A stretch of 6,891 nt of DNA from Gammaproteobacteria bacterium (GCA_003562535.1 PWUP01000236.1:1-6891); one strand, 5' to 3'. Positions 1-5,251 are shown, counted from the first letter of the stretch. A program made the numbers and translations. The notes: generated by a model from the letters alone, not told the origin.

Positions 1-1
1 G

Positions 2-94
2 ATTTCGCCGATGATTGATGCGCGGGCGCAGGACATGGCGCAGCGTTTGGGGATCGAGACTTATGGGGATTCGATTGAGGTGGAGGCGTTATAA
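2..94 (+). CDS. C-terminal end of an unidentified protein (5' end outside the window or lost)
   Basis: A frame open from the first bases encodes 30 residues and ends in TAA. The end of the peptide reads GIETYGDSIEVEAL. The ARAQDMAQRLGIETY stretch is reminiscent of C-termini of PD-(D/E)XK/DUF3782-type proteins that often accompany Rpn genes, but this is an impression, not a firm assignment. The very next codons, in the same frame, belong to a different piece of coding sequence (an Rpn fragment), so the gene either ends here or is part of a rearranged remnant. The codons look like real coding sequence, with G/C-rich third positions. Confidence 0.4.
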   Translation: MSPMIDARAQDMAQRLGIETYGDSIEVEAL

Positions 95-268
95 AGGCTG
101 CTGCATTACGTCGCCTGTTTTTACGATCACCTGATCAAAACCGGCGAGACCACGGCGACTCAAGGGCTGCCGCCGGTATTTCCGGTCGTAATCTACAACG
201 GCTCACGCCGCTGGACGGCCAAGCATGACATGTATGAGCTCATACGCCCCGAGCCGCCGGTGTTTATA
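95..268 (+). pseudogene. Central fragment of an Rpn-family nuclease / putative transposase (PF04754 type)
   Basis: Translation in frame 2 gives a peptide beginning RLLHYVACFYDHLIKTG, followed by LPPVFPVVIYNGSRRWTA and ELIRPEPPVF. The pattern LPPVFPVVIYNG followed by W-T/A is the hallmark of the central part of Rpn / YhgA-like recombination-promoting nucleases (PD-(D/E)XK fold). Intact family members are about 300 residues. Here only about 58 are present, with no start codon or N-terminal catalytic region, and the sequence stops matching where a palindromic repeat begins at 269. The frame stays open through the repeats to a TGA at 383-385, so a meaningless repeat-encoded tail follows. It is a decayed gene bounded on the left by another remnant and on the right by repeats. 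Family assignment is fairly confident; function is lost. Confidence 0.6.
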
Positions 269-290
269 TCTCGTTCCCACGCTCCTGCGT
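269..290 (+). repeat. Left half of a REP-like palindrome split by the 291-556 element
   Basis: The sequence contains CGTTCCCACGCTCCTGCGT, the first part of a palindrome (arms TTCCCACGC and GCGTGGGAA, loop TCCT) that occurs complete at 349-379 and in inverted orientation at 612-642 and 645-676. Here it stops abruptly after GCGT at 290. The missing right part (GGGAATGC) appears at 569, after the inserted element. Bases 279-290 (ACGCTCCTGCGT) are repeated at 557-568 as the target duplication. Confidence 0.85.
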
Positions 291-314
291 CACTGCCATT
301 AACTTTAGATGGCA

Positions 315-340
315 AAGGTGGGCAATGCCCACCCTACCTT
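315..340. repeat. Short palindrome GGTGGGCA/TGCCCACC
   Basis: Perfect 8-bp arms at 317-324 and 326-333 around a single base, inside the 266-bp element. The AAGGTGGGCAATGCCCACC pattern with a following CCTACC is a dispersed repeat type seen in several bacterial genomes. No coding potential is evident. Confidence 0.6.
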
Positions 341-348
341 AACTTTTT

Positions 349-379
349 TCTCGTTCCCACGCTCCTGCGTGGGAATGCC
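349..379 (+). repeat. Complete REP-like palindrome, same orientation as the split copy
   Basis: Arms TTCCCACGC (354-362) and GCGTGGGAA (367-375) form a perfect 9-bp stem with loop TCCT. The copy is preceded by CTCG and followed by TGCC, like the other copies. It lies inside the 266-bp element, so it was either carried by the element or arrived in it later. Confidence 0.85.
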
Positions 380-406
380 TACTGAGCCTACATCATCCAC
401 CTCGTC

Positions 407-429
407 ATTCCGCCATGGATTGGCGGAAT
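407..429. repeat. Hairpin repeat ATTCCGCCA/TGGCGGAAT
   Basis: Nine-base arms at 407-415 and 421-429 are perfect complements around a 5-nt loop (TGGAT). Flanks GTC and CCAG match the widespread GTCATTCC...GGAATCCAG class of intergenic repeats. It lies inside the 266-bp element. Confidence 0.65.
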
Positions 430-472
430 CCAGTGCCAAAGACGGCTGCCTGTGAGTCAGTAGTCGCCGTAG

Positions 473-500
473 GTCGGGCAAAAGCGCAGCGTTGCCCGAC
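473..500. repeat. Hairpin repeat GTCGGGCAA/TTGCCCGAC
   Basis: Perfect 9-bp arms at 473-481 and 492-500 enclose a 10-nt loop AAGCGCAGCG. Preceded by GTAG, it fits a known style of dispersed intergenic repeat (GTAGGTCGGGCAA). It lies near the right end of the 266-bp element. Confidence 0.65.
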
Positions 501-556
501 ATCAATAGGGCATGTTGCCCCGTCCGGCAGCAGATGGCGCTAACTTAATGGCAGTG

Positions 557-580
557 ACGCTCCTGCGTGGGAATGCATAT
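557..580 (+). repeat. Right half of the split REP-like palindrome with the duplicated target
   Basis: Begins with the duplicated ACGCTCCTGCGT (557-568) directly abutting the GGCAGTG end of the element and continues GGGAATGCATAT, the expected right arm and flank of the palindrome interrupted at 290. Bases 557-579 are also the exact reverse complement of 611-633, so this copy and the next are head-to-head. Confidence 0.85.
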
Positions 581-611
581 TGAACAGCTCTTGGCCATGA
601 GTTAGCTCCGT

Positions 612-642
612 ATGCATTCCCACGCAGGAGCGTGGGAACGAG
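612..642 (-). repeat. REP-like palindrome, inverted copy 1
   Basis: Complete copy in inverted orientation: ATGCATTCCCACGC, loop AGGA, GCGTGGGAACGAG. It faces the split copy ending at 580 across a 31-bp spacer (580-610), giving a long inverted repeat. Confidence 0.85.
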
Positions 643-644
643 GG

Positions 645-676
645 ATGCATTCCCACGCTGGAGCGTGGGAACGAGA
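645..676 (-). repeat. REP-like palindrome, inverted copy 2
   Basis: Follows the previous copy after two G residues, in the same orientation. It differs in the loop: CACGCTGGAGCGTG instead of CACGCAGGAGCGTG, which extends complementarity into the loop. It ends in GGGAACGAGA, just before the AT-rich region upstream of the ComFB gene. Confidence 0.85.
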
Positions 677-689
677 CATAACCATCAAG

Positions 690-718
690 TTCATAGCAAA
701 TTTTAGCATAATTTTAAT
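690..718 (+). promoter_or_regulatory. Candidate sigma-70 promoter for the comFB-pilZ-HDOD genes
   Basis: TTCATA (690-695) and TTTAAT (713-718) are separated by 17 bp and match TTGACA at four of six and TATAAT at five of six positions. They lie in the only AT-rich stretch between the repeats and the first gene. Transcription would start near 725, leaving only about 11 nt before the GTG at 736 but a normal leader for the ATG at 802. This is a weak match in AT-rich DNA, so only a candidate. Confidence 0.35.
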
Positions 719-801
719 CGTCAGACTTAAAGACCGTGCATAAGCCGGCTAATTCCATTATCATATCGGTAACACTGCCTGCTGCTGGTCACGATAACCT
801 C

Positions 802-1077
802 ATGCCTTTTGATATCACGAATTATTACGAGCCATTGGTCGTCTCTGCGGTGCAACATTATGCAACTCAACACCTTGCTAATCCACCCTTAGCCACCGAT
901 GATTTGCTCGAAGACGCCGCGTGTATCGCACTCAACCAGTTACCGACTCGTTATATTCGTCATTACATTGATGCCAGTTTTTTTATGAGTGCAAACGAGC
1001 GAGCGCGTATGGAAGCCGAAGTTGAGCACGCAGTTCACCAAGCCTTTGAACGCTTGCTGGCCGCTAGATCTAAGTAG
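802..1077 (+). CDS. ComFB-family protein (late competence protein ComFB homologue)
   Basis: A 91-residue soluble protein. It opens with FDITNYYEPLV and carries DAACIALNQLPTRYIRH (residues 38-54). This matches the ComFB family (PF10719), in which a short N-terminal helix is followed by a D-V-x-A-L-N-x-L-P-P-R-Y core. The rest is helical (NERARMEAEVEHAVHQAFERL). The family is named from a gene in the Bacillus comF locus; cyanobacterial members have been reported as cyclic di-nucleotide (c-di-GMP) receptors, so a signalling role is plausible here but inferred. The start is uncertain: the frame is open to a GTG at 736, adding 22 residues with no family similarity and no good ribosome site, so the ATG before the conserved region is preferred. 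It is the first gene of a likely three-gene unit; the PilZ gene begins 59 bp after its stop. Family call good, function tentative. Confidence 0.75.
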   Translation: MPFDITNYYEPLVVSAVQHYATQHLANPPLATDDLLEDAACIALNQLPTRYIRHYIDASFFMSANERARMEAEVEHAVHQAFERLLAARSK

Positions 1078-1136
1078 CATGACGTGTTGTTATGCACTGT
1101 TTTTTGCTCTGACACGGCCATCTGGAATTAGCGACC

Positions 1137-1421
1137 ATGCCACCAGACGATGACGACAGACGCTTGTACCCACGCATCCCGGTGGAGATTGATGTCGAGG
1201 TTCACTGTCCTGACACCCCCATGCAGGTCTTACGCACTGCCGATCTCAGTCACATCGGTTTACTACTGGTCATGGATTCACCGGATCGCCCCCCAGTGGG
1301 TAGCCTAGTAAAAATACAGGTGGTGGGTTGTTTAGGTAACGGCGAACGTCCACCCTTGGTCAATGCTCGGGTCATCCGCCATGTTGACCAAGGTTTTGCC
1401 GTGCTATTCGAGGATGTTTAA
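1137..1421 (+). CDS. PilZ-domain protein, probable c-di-GMP receptor
   Basis: A 94-residue protein consisting almost entirely of one PilZ domain. The c-di-GMP-binding signature is present: RxxxR as R9-L-Y-P-R13 near the N-terminus, and D/NxSxxG as D36-L-S-H-I-G41. Beta strands (VEIDVEVHC, GSLVKIQVVG, NARVIRHVDQGFAVLFEDV) follow in the usual order. There is no signal peptide or membrane segment, so it is a cytoplasmic stand-alone adaptor of the kind that relays c-di-GMP levels to motility or surface machinery; its partner cannot be read from the sequence. Both binding motifs are intact, so ligand binding is expected from family knowledge. It lies between a ComFB gene and an HDOD gene on the same strand (gaps 59 and 18 bp), suggesting co-transcription. 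The ATG is preceded by a weak CTGGA ribosome site about 10 nt upstream. Confidence 0.85.
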   Translation: MPPDDDDRRLYPRIPVEIDVEVHCPDTPMQVLRTADLSHIGLLLVMDSPDRPPVGSLVKIQVVGCLGNGERPPLVNARVIRHVDQGFAVLFEDV

Positions 1422-1439
1422 TCCTGTTAAAATTGGGTT

Positions 1440-2690
1440 TTGTCGTTGCCCTTTCCTATTTCACTGTCAGATAGTCAAAACTCTATGCAATCAACTTTTG
1501 AGATCTTCCACTTATTAAGCGAGATCGAGCTAACCCACGATCTCAGTGATGAAGCCCGTCAAGAACTGGCCAGTCACTGTCACTTTGAAGTCTGGGCAGT
1601 CAAACAACGGGTTCGCGCCGAGGACATGGTTGACGACTACCTGCTGTTGGTGGAGGGTCGCATAGCCAGCCGTTCAGACCAAACCACCATGCGGATTGAA
1701 AACACTCAGGGTCAGTTACCCCCGCTGATTTTTGATCCGCCCGACTCGCAAGCCCTTGCCGTCACTCTAACGCCCTGCACGGTGTTACGTATCCCAGTGG
1801 CTGCCCTCGATACCGCCCGTTCAGAAACGATCGAAGTCAATGACATCGAACTCGATGCAACCGAAAGTCGCCTGCTGGCTGAATTGTACGAACTCATTGG
1901 CAATCGGCAGTTGCAACTCCCCGTGCGTCCCGAAGTCGCCCTGCAGATCCAAAGGCTCACCAGCGATGAAAATTCGAGCATTGATAAGCTGACGGAGATT
2001 ATTCAGCGCGATGGCGCCGTCGCTGGAGGGCTGTTGCATGCCACGAATAGCCCGTTGTTCCGTGCCGCTAAACCCATCCGCTCAATACGTGATGCGGTGG
2101 TGCGCTTAGGTTTTCGCAATACTCGCATGCTCACCACCAGTCTGGCCTTGCGCCAAACCTTCAAAGCGCGTTACACCACCACTCGCGAGGCGATGCAAGA
2201 GGTCTGGGCTGAAGGGATTCTGTGTTCAGCCTTTGCCTATGTGTTAGCGGATAGCTTAGGCATTTTGAATCGTGAACGGGCGCTGCTCGCCGGTCTGGTT
2301 GCCGATATCGGAGCGGTGCCGATTATCCAATTCATTGAGCAACGTGACCCCGAACCCCAACGCGCAAGGGTGAATACCTTAGTGACCAAGCTCAGTCCCA
2401 TCACGGGTATGTTGGTCATTAATTATTGGGAACTGGGTGAAGATTTAATTGCCGTGGCTGAAAATTTCCATGATTGGTCTTACCGTGCCAAAGAGCCGGA
2501 TTATGCCAGTCTCACCTTAATCGCTCGCTGGGCCATGTTACACCGAGAAGAGCAACCCCACCCTCCTGCTGAGACCGTACCCGCTTTTCAAGTCCTCGGC
2601 ATCAGCCCACCGGCACCGGGTGCAGGCATTGACCTATTAAACAGCCGCGCCCAAGAATTACAATCTTTGCAAGATATGTTCACGACTTAA
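1440..2690 (+). CDS. HDOD-domain signalling protein with degenerate cNMP-binding N-terminus
   Basis: 416 residues. Residues about 20-120 look like a degraded cyclic-nucleotide-binding beta-barrel: LSDEARQELASHCHFEVWAV, then DDYLLLVEGRI, as in CRP-like domains, but I see no clear phosphate-binding cassette. Residues about 155-350 are an HDOD domain (PF08668): LPVRPEVALQIQRL, a conserved helix IIQRDGAVAGGLLHATNSPL, then SIRDAVVRLGF and GLVADIGAVPI. In the last motif VADIG stands where active HD phosphohydrolases have HD, so catalysis is unlikely; HDOD proteins usually act as signalling scaffolds. It is soluble, with a Pro-rich stretch (372-394) near the C-terminus. The start is unclear: the TTG used here lies 18 nt after the PilZ stop without a good ribosome site, and ATG at 1485 (401 residues) is an equally acceptable start. 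It is the last gene of the plus-strand unit; its stop is one base from the cheB stop. Confidence 0.8.
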   Translation: MSLPFPISLSDSQNSMQSTFEIFHLLSEIELTHDLSDEARQELASHCHFEVWAVKQRVRAEDMVDDYLLLVEGRIASRSDQTTMRIENTQGQLPPLIFDPPDSQALAVTLTPCTVLRIPVAALDTARSETIEVNDIELDATESRLLAELYELIGNRQLQLPVRPEVALQIQRLTSDENSSIDKLTEIIQRDGAVAGGLLHATNSPLFRAAKPIRSIRDAVVRLGFRNTRMLTTSLALRQTFKARYTTTREAMQEVWAEGILCSAFAYVLADSLGILNRERALLAGLVADIGAVPIIQFIEQRDPEPQRARVNTLVTKLSPITGMLVINYWELGEDLIAVAENFHDWSYRAKEPDYASLTLIARWAMLHREEQPHPPAETVPAFQVLGISPPAPGAGIDLLNSRAQELQSLQDMFTT

Positions 2691-2691
2691 G

Positions 2692-3783
2692 CTAGCGGTG
2701 CTGAGCACCACCCGCTGCCCTGAGTAGAGCCGCCGCAATTTTCTGCAAAGGCAGCACTTCGGTTGCGGCTCCACGCTTGACGGCCTCGCCTGGCATCCCC
2801 CAAACCACACTGGTGGCTTCATCCTGAACCACCGTGTATACACCAAAATCATGAAGCTCCTTAAGACCTTGTGCGCCATCGGCTCCCATGCCGGTCAACA
2901 GTGCCGCACAGGCATTGGTTCCGGCCGCCTGCAACACTGACCGGAACAACACATCCACACTGGGTCGATGGCGGTTGACCGCTTCACCGTGATTTAACCG
3001 GCATAAATAGCGCGCCCCATCACGGACAATCATCAGGTGCTGGTCTCCAGGGGCAATATACGCATGACCCGCCATCAAACGATCACCCTCGGCCGCCTCT
3101 TTCACCAATAGCCGAGATTGGCGATTCATTCGCTCCGCCCAAGCGGTGCTGAACCCGGGCGGTATATGCTGGGCAATGACAACCGCCGGACTGTCTGGGG
3201 GTAAATCCAGCAACACGTCTTTAATCGCCTCGGTTCCGCCGGTGGAGGCACCAATGGCCAAGAGACGATCCGTGGTTTGCAAATGCCGCAACGGTTTAAC
3301 CGGTACCACCTCATCGACCGAATGCTTGGGATCCAGTGGCGCGGCGCTGGCGCTCTTACGCTGCACCCGCACATTAGCTGCTGTGCGAATTTTATCAGCC
3401 AACTCATCTCGGTAGGTTTCCAGTGTATTGGAAAGATCCAGTGTGGGCTTGGTGACAAAATCCACAGCGCCTAATTCTAAAGCCTGCAGGGTCACTTCTG
3501 CACCGCGAGCCGTCAGGGACGACACCATGACCACCGGCATGGGTCGCAACCGCATTAAATTACGCAAAAACGTTAGCCCATCCATGCGCGGCATCTCAAC
3601 GTCCAAGGTCAACACATCGGGGTTCAGTGACTTGATGCGCTCTCTAGCAACATAGGGATCCTGCGCGGTACCCACCACTTGAATGCCCTGCACCGAGCCT
3701 AAAATCGCGGTCAGAACTTTTCTGACTAAGGCCGAATCATCAATGATCAATACACGAATTGGTTTATCCACTCGCTTTCCCAT
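2692..3783 (-). CDS. cheB: Chemotaxis response regulator protein-glutamate methylesterase CheB
   Basis: 363 residues, normal full length. Residues 8-125 form a receiver domain: acidic pair D15-D16, phospho-acceptor D61 in LTLDVEMPRMDGL, S88 in VMVSSLTARGAE, K112 in VTKPTLD. A basic and polar linker (about 126-172) leads to the methylesterase domain: S180 in AIGASTGGTEAI, H206 in AQHIPPGFS, D302 in LTGMGADGAQGL, the Ser-His-Asp triad. The enzyme removes methyl esters from receptor glutamates and deamidates certain glutamines, and is activated by CheA phosphorylation of D61; this is family knowledge. Its ATG overlaps the stop of the preceding gene as TGATG, so translation is probably coupled and both products made in related amounts. 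It is the last gene of the minus-strand operon within the window, with its stop one base from the convergent HDOD gene. Confidence 0.97.
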   Translation of the reverse strand: MGKRVDKPIRVLIIDDSALVRKVLTAILGSVQGIQVVGTAQDPYVARERIKSLNPDVLTLDVEMPRMDGLTFLRNLMRLRPMPVVMVSSLTARGAEVTLQALELGAVDFVTKPTLDLSNTLETYRDELADKIRTAANVRVQRKSASAAPLDPKHSVDEVVPVKPLRHLQTTDRLLAIGASTGGTEAIKDVLLDLPPDSPAVVIAQHIPPGFSTAWAERMNRQSRLLVKEAAEGDRLMAGHAYIAPGDQHLMIVRDGARYLCRLNHGEAVNRHRPSVDVLFRSVLQAAGTNACAALLTGMGADGAQGLKELHDFGVYTVVQDEATSVVWGMPGEAVKRGAATEVLPLQKIAAALLRAAGGAQHR

Positions 3784-4568
3784 CAGAAAAGTTCAACATC
3801 ACCCTCATTCATGGAGGTTTGGCTGACTGGCCGATACACAGCCGCACGCAACTCTTCACGCAGGGCTTGCAAACGTTGCCGAGCTTGTTCAATCTGGGCG
3901 GCAGAATGTCCTGGCTCGACGAGTGGCAACTGTCTTAATTCAGCAACAAAGCGCTCCATAAAATCGATGCGCAAGCGCACCCGCCCCAACACCTGTTGGG
4001 TAATGTCTTCAAATTGCAATAAACGCACTGCGGTATGGATATGTTCTTGCACACTGGCTGAGGCATTATCCAGCGAGGTTAAATCGGTCACTAAGGCCGG
4101 GGCTTGATCCGTGCCGGCGGGCGACGTTGACGACAGACGTTGCACAATGTGATTCACCAAGATGTGTTGACTCTGGGTGCTTGCGGTCAAATCAGCAAAA
4201 CAGGCTTGCAATTCGTTTGTCGCATTATCGATGAGATGGCTACCCTGATCGATTAACTCTCGTAGTTCAACGATTTCTGGTGCCACCAGTTGATCAATCT
4301 CAACCACCAAATGCCATAGCTCACGATCAGCATCCTGCTGAAGGCTTAATGGCAGCGACGCCTCTGTCGCTTTAGGCCACACAACCGCAGCGGGCCAGAT
4401 GAAAGCAACCAGTAAAATACCTAACCAAGCAGGTAGGCTATCCGCAGCCCACACCCACAACACCAGCACTGCAGCACTTGAGCACACCGCAATCCAGTAA
4501 GGTTTATCCCAATGGAGGGATAAACGATGACGGATGCCATTCACTGTTGGTGCATCTTGCCTACCCAT
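3783..4568 (-). CDS. Membrane-anchored chemotaxis-operon protein with CheZ-like DxxxQ motif
   Basis: 261 residues. Two hydrophobic helices, about 24-41 (WIAVCSSAAVLVLWVW) and 46-64 (PAWLGILLVAFIWPAAVVW), form a membrane hairpin. A long helical region (about 75-245) follows with no recognisable MCP tip, HAMP or methylation sequence. Residues 183-195 (LLQFEDITQQVLG) closely resemble the active-site helix of CheZ, AQDFQDLTGQVIK in E. coli: D188 aligns with catalytic D143 and Q192 with Q147. The C-terminus is NEGDVELF, almost the same as the CheD tail EGEVELFD. It sits between cheD (64-bp gap) and cheB (TGATG overlap). The frame is open 36 codons further upstream into cheD, but the ATG used has AGAGGA nine bases upstream. 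I infer a membrane-tethered CheY-P phosphatase. Alternatives are a structural adaptor or a receptor-like helper without enzymatic activity. Its presence as a gene is certain, its function a hypothesis. Confidence 0.75.
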   Translation of the reverse strand: MGRQDAPTVNGIRHRLSLHWDKPYWIAVCSSAAVLVLWVWAADSLPAWLGILLVAFIWPAAVVWPKATEASLPLSLQQDADRELWHLVVEIDQLVAPEIVELRELIDQGSHLIDNATNELQACFADLTASTQSQHILVNHIVQRLSSTSPAGTDQAPALVTDLTSLDNASASVQEHIHTAVRLLQFEDITQQVLGRVRLRIDFMERFVAELRQLPLVEPGHSAAQIEQARQRLQALREELRAAVYRPVSQTSMNEGDVELF

Positions 4569-4577
4569 TAGGACACG

Positions 4578-4583
4578 TCCTCT
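4578..4583 (-). promoter_or_regulatory. Ribosome binding site deciding the start of the CheZ-like gene
   Basis: On the minus strand AGAGGA lies nine bases before the ATG at 4568, whereas no such site precedes the longer frame that starts inside cheD. The AGGA could pair with TCCT just before the ATG (AGGA-CGTG-TCCT), a very small stem that might partly mask the site; this is weak. Confidence 0.6.
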
Positions 4584-4632
4584 AGGCACAAGCCAATTAA
4601 CTGTGGAGAGTAATCCCAACCGTAGCCCCTCA

Positions 4633-5247
4633 TCAGTCGAACAACTCCACCTCGCCTTCCACTTCCGATTGGTCAAGCTGCCGACTGTAGTTCAATTCGC
4701 GCTTGATAATCGTATCGTTGTGCAGGGTGCGTAATTTACGAACCAAAACTCGGCCAGTGGTCGGGAAAAAATAAATTTTACGTGGATGACTACCCAGCAA
4801 ATCTTGCGCAACCATAGGAATACGCTCAGTTTTTAAATAGTCTTTAACAAAACGCGCATTGCGTTCACCCACCGAGTTGTGGGTAAACCCCGGCAACACA
4901 TTACCGCCCCCAAACACCTTGGCTTCCAAGTTCTGGCGTTGAGCGCCGAGCTTGATCAGTTGGTTAATGAGAATTTCCATAGCGTAATCCCCATAACGCA
5001 GGGCGCTACCCGTGCGCGTGTCTTCATTGCGTTTATCATCGGGCAACATGAAATGATTAATCCCCCCAATGCCTCGGATGCGATCACGGATGCAGGCACC
5101 CACACATGAACCTAACACAGTGACCATCACCAGCTCCCGATTGGACACATAGTATTCTCCCGGCAATATTTTCACCGCGTCCATTTCGAATTGCCGATCA
5201 TAGTATAAATTCGGCGCTAGAGTTTCTTCAAAACCGGCTTGGGTCAT
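4633..5247 (-). CDS. cheD: Chemoreceptor glutamine deamidase CheD
   Basis: 204 residues, cytoplasmic. The CheD core is intact: ILPGEYYVSN (27-36), then MVTVLGSCVGACIRD with nucleophile C48, and GGINHFMLPD with catalytic H65; the 17-residue Cys-His spacing equals that of Thermotoga CheD. A threonine (T43) lies in the usual strand before the GSC. VFGGGNVL and GERNARFVKDYL follow in family order. The enzyme converts specific receptor glutamines to glutamates and, in some bacteria, binds CheC-type phosphatases. The C-terminus extends beyond the core and ends in an acidic tail EVEGEVELFD, echoed in the protein encoded next. The ATG lies four bases after the cheR stop (TAATGCCATG), indicating coupled translation. 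Two adjacent in-frame stops (TGATGA) end the gene. Confidence 0.96.
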   Translation of the reverse strand: MTQAGFEETLAPNLYYDRQFEMDAVKILPGEYYVSNRELVMVTVLGSCVGACIRDRIRGIGGINHFMLPDDKRNEDTRTGSALRYGDYAMEILINQLIKLGAQRQNLEAKVFGGGNVLPGFTHNSVGERNARFVKDYLKTERIPMVAQDLLGSHPRKIYFFPTTGRVLVRKLRTLHNDTIIKRELNYSRQLDQSEVEGEVELFD

Positions 5248-5251
5248 GGCA

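Larger units (their letters stand above)
291..556. mobile_element. 266-bp MITE-like non-autonomous element with 12-bp target duplication
   Basis: The ends are inverted repeats. The left end reads CACTGCCATTAACTTTAG, and the right end, reverse-complemented, reads CACTGCCATTAAGTTAGC: 12 identical bases, then a mismatch and a one-base gap. The element is flanked by a perfect direct repeat ACGCTCCTGCGT (279-290 and 557-568). Removing the element and one copy restores an intact repeat palindrome. It encodes no transposase; the interior is made of hairpin repeats (317-333, 349-379, 407-429, 473-500). The end sequence and 12-bp duplication resemble the IS4 family, whose founding member, as I recall, has TGCC...AGTTAAG-type ends and 11-13 bp duplications. 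Mobilisation in trans by such a transposase is therefore the likely origin, though this is inferred. Confidence 0.75.

Noticed and set aside
305..505. 66-codon minus-strand frame across the inserted element
   Set aside because: It runs through four hairpin repeats and its translation reflects them; no protein-like composition or ribosome site.
269..676. CRISPR array suggested by repeated palindromes
   Set aside because: The copies vary in orientation and spacing (2 to tens of bases), with no regular spacers and no cas genes nearby.
736..801. Longer start (GTG at 736) for the ComFB-family gene
   Set aside because: The extra 22 residues show no family similarity, there is no well-spaced ribosome site, and the best promoter candidate would leave only about 11 nt of leader. 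Not fully excluded.
2697..2709. Stem GGTGC-TGA-GCACC as a rho-independent terminator for the HDOD operon
   Set aside because: Only five base pairs and no T-run on either strand.
3146..3655. Several plus-strand frames opposite cheB
   Set aside because: They are antisense shadows of a highly conserved gene and resemble no known protein.
4569..4676. Longer start of the CheZ-like protein gene inside the cheD end
   Set aside because: The added residues are simply the alternative frame of the cheD end and spacer, and a good AGAGGA site stands before the ATG at 4568.
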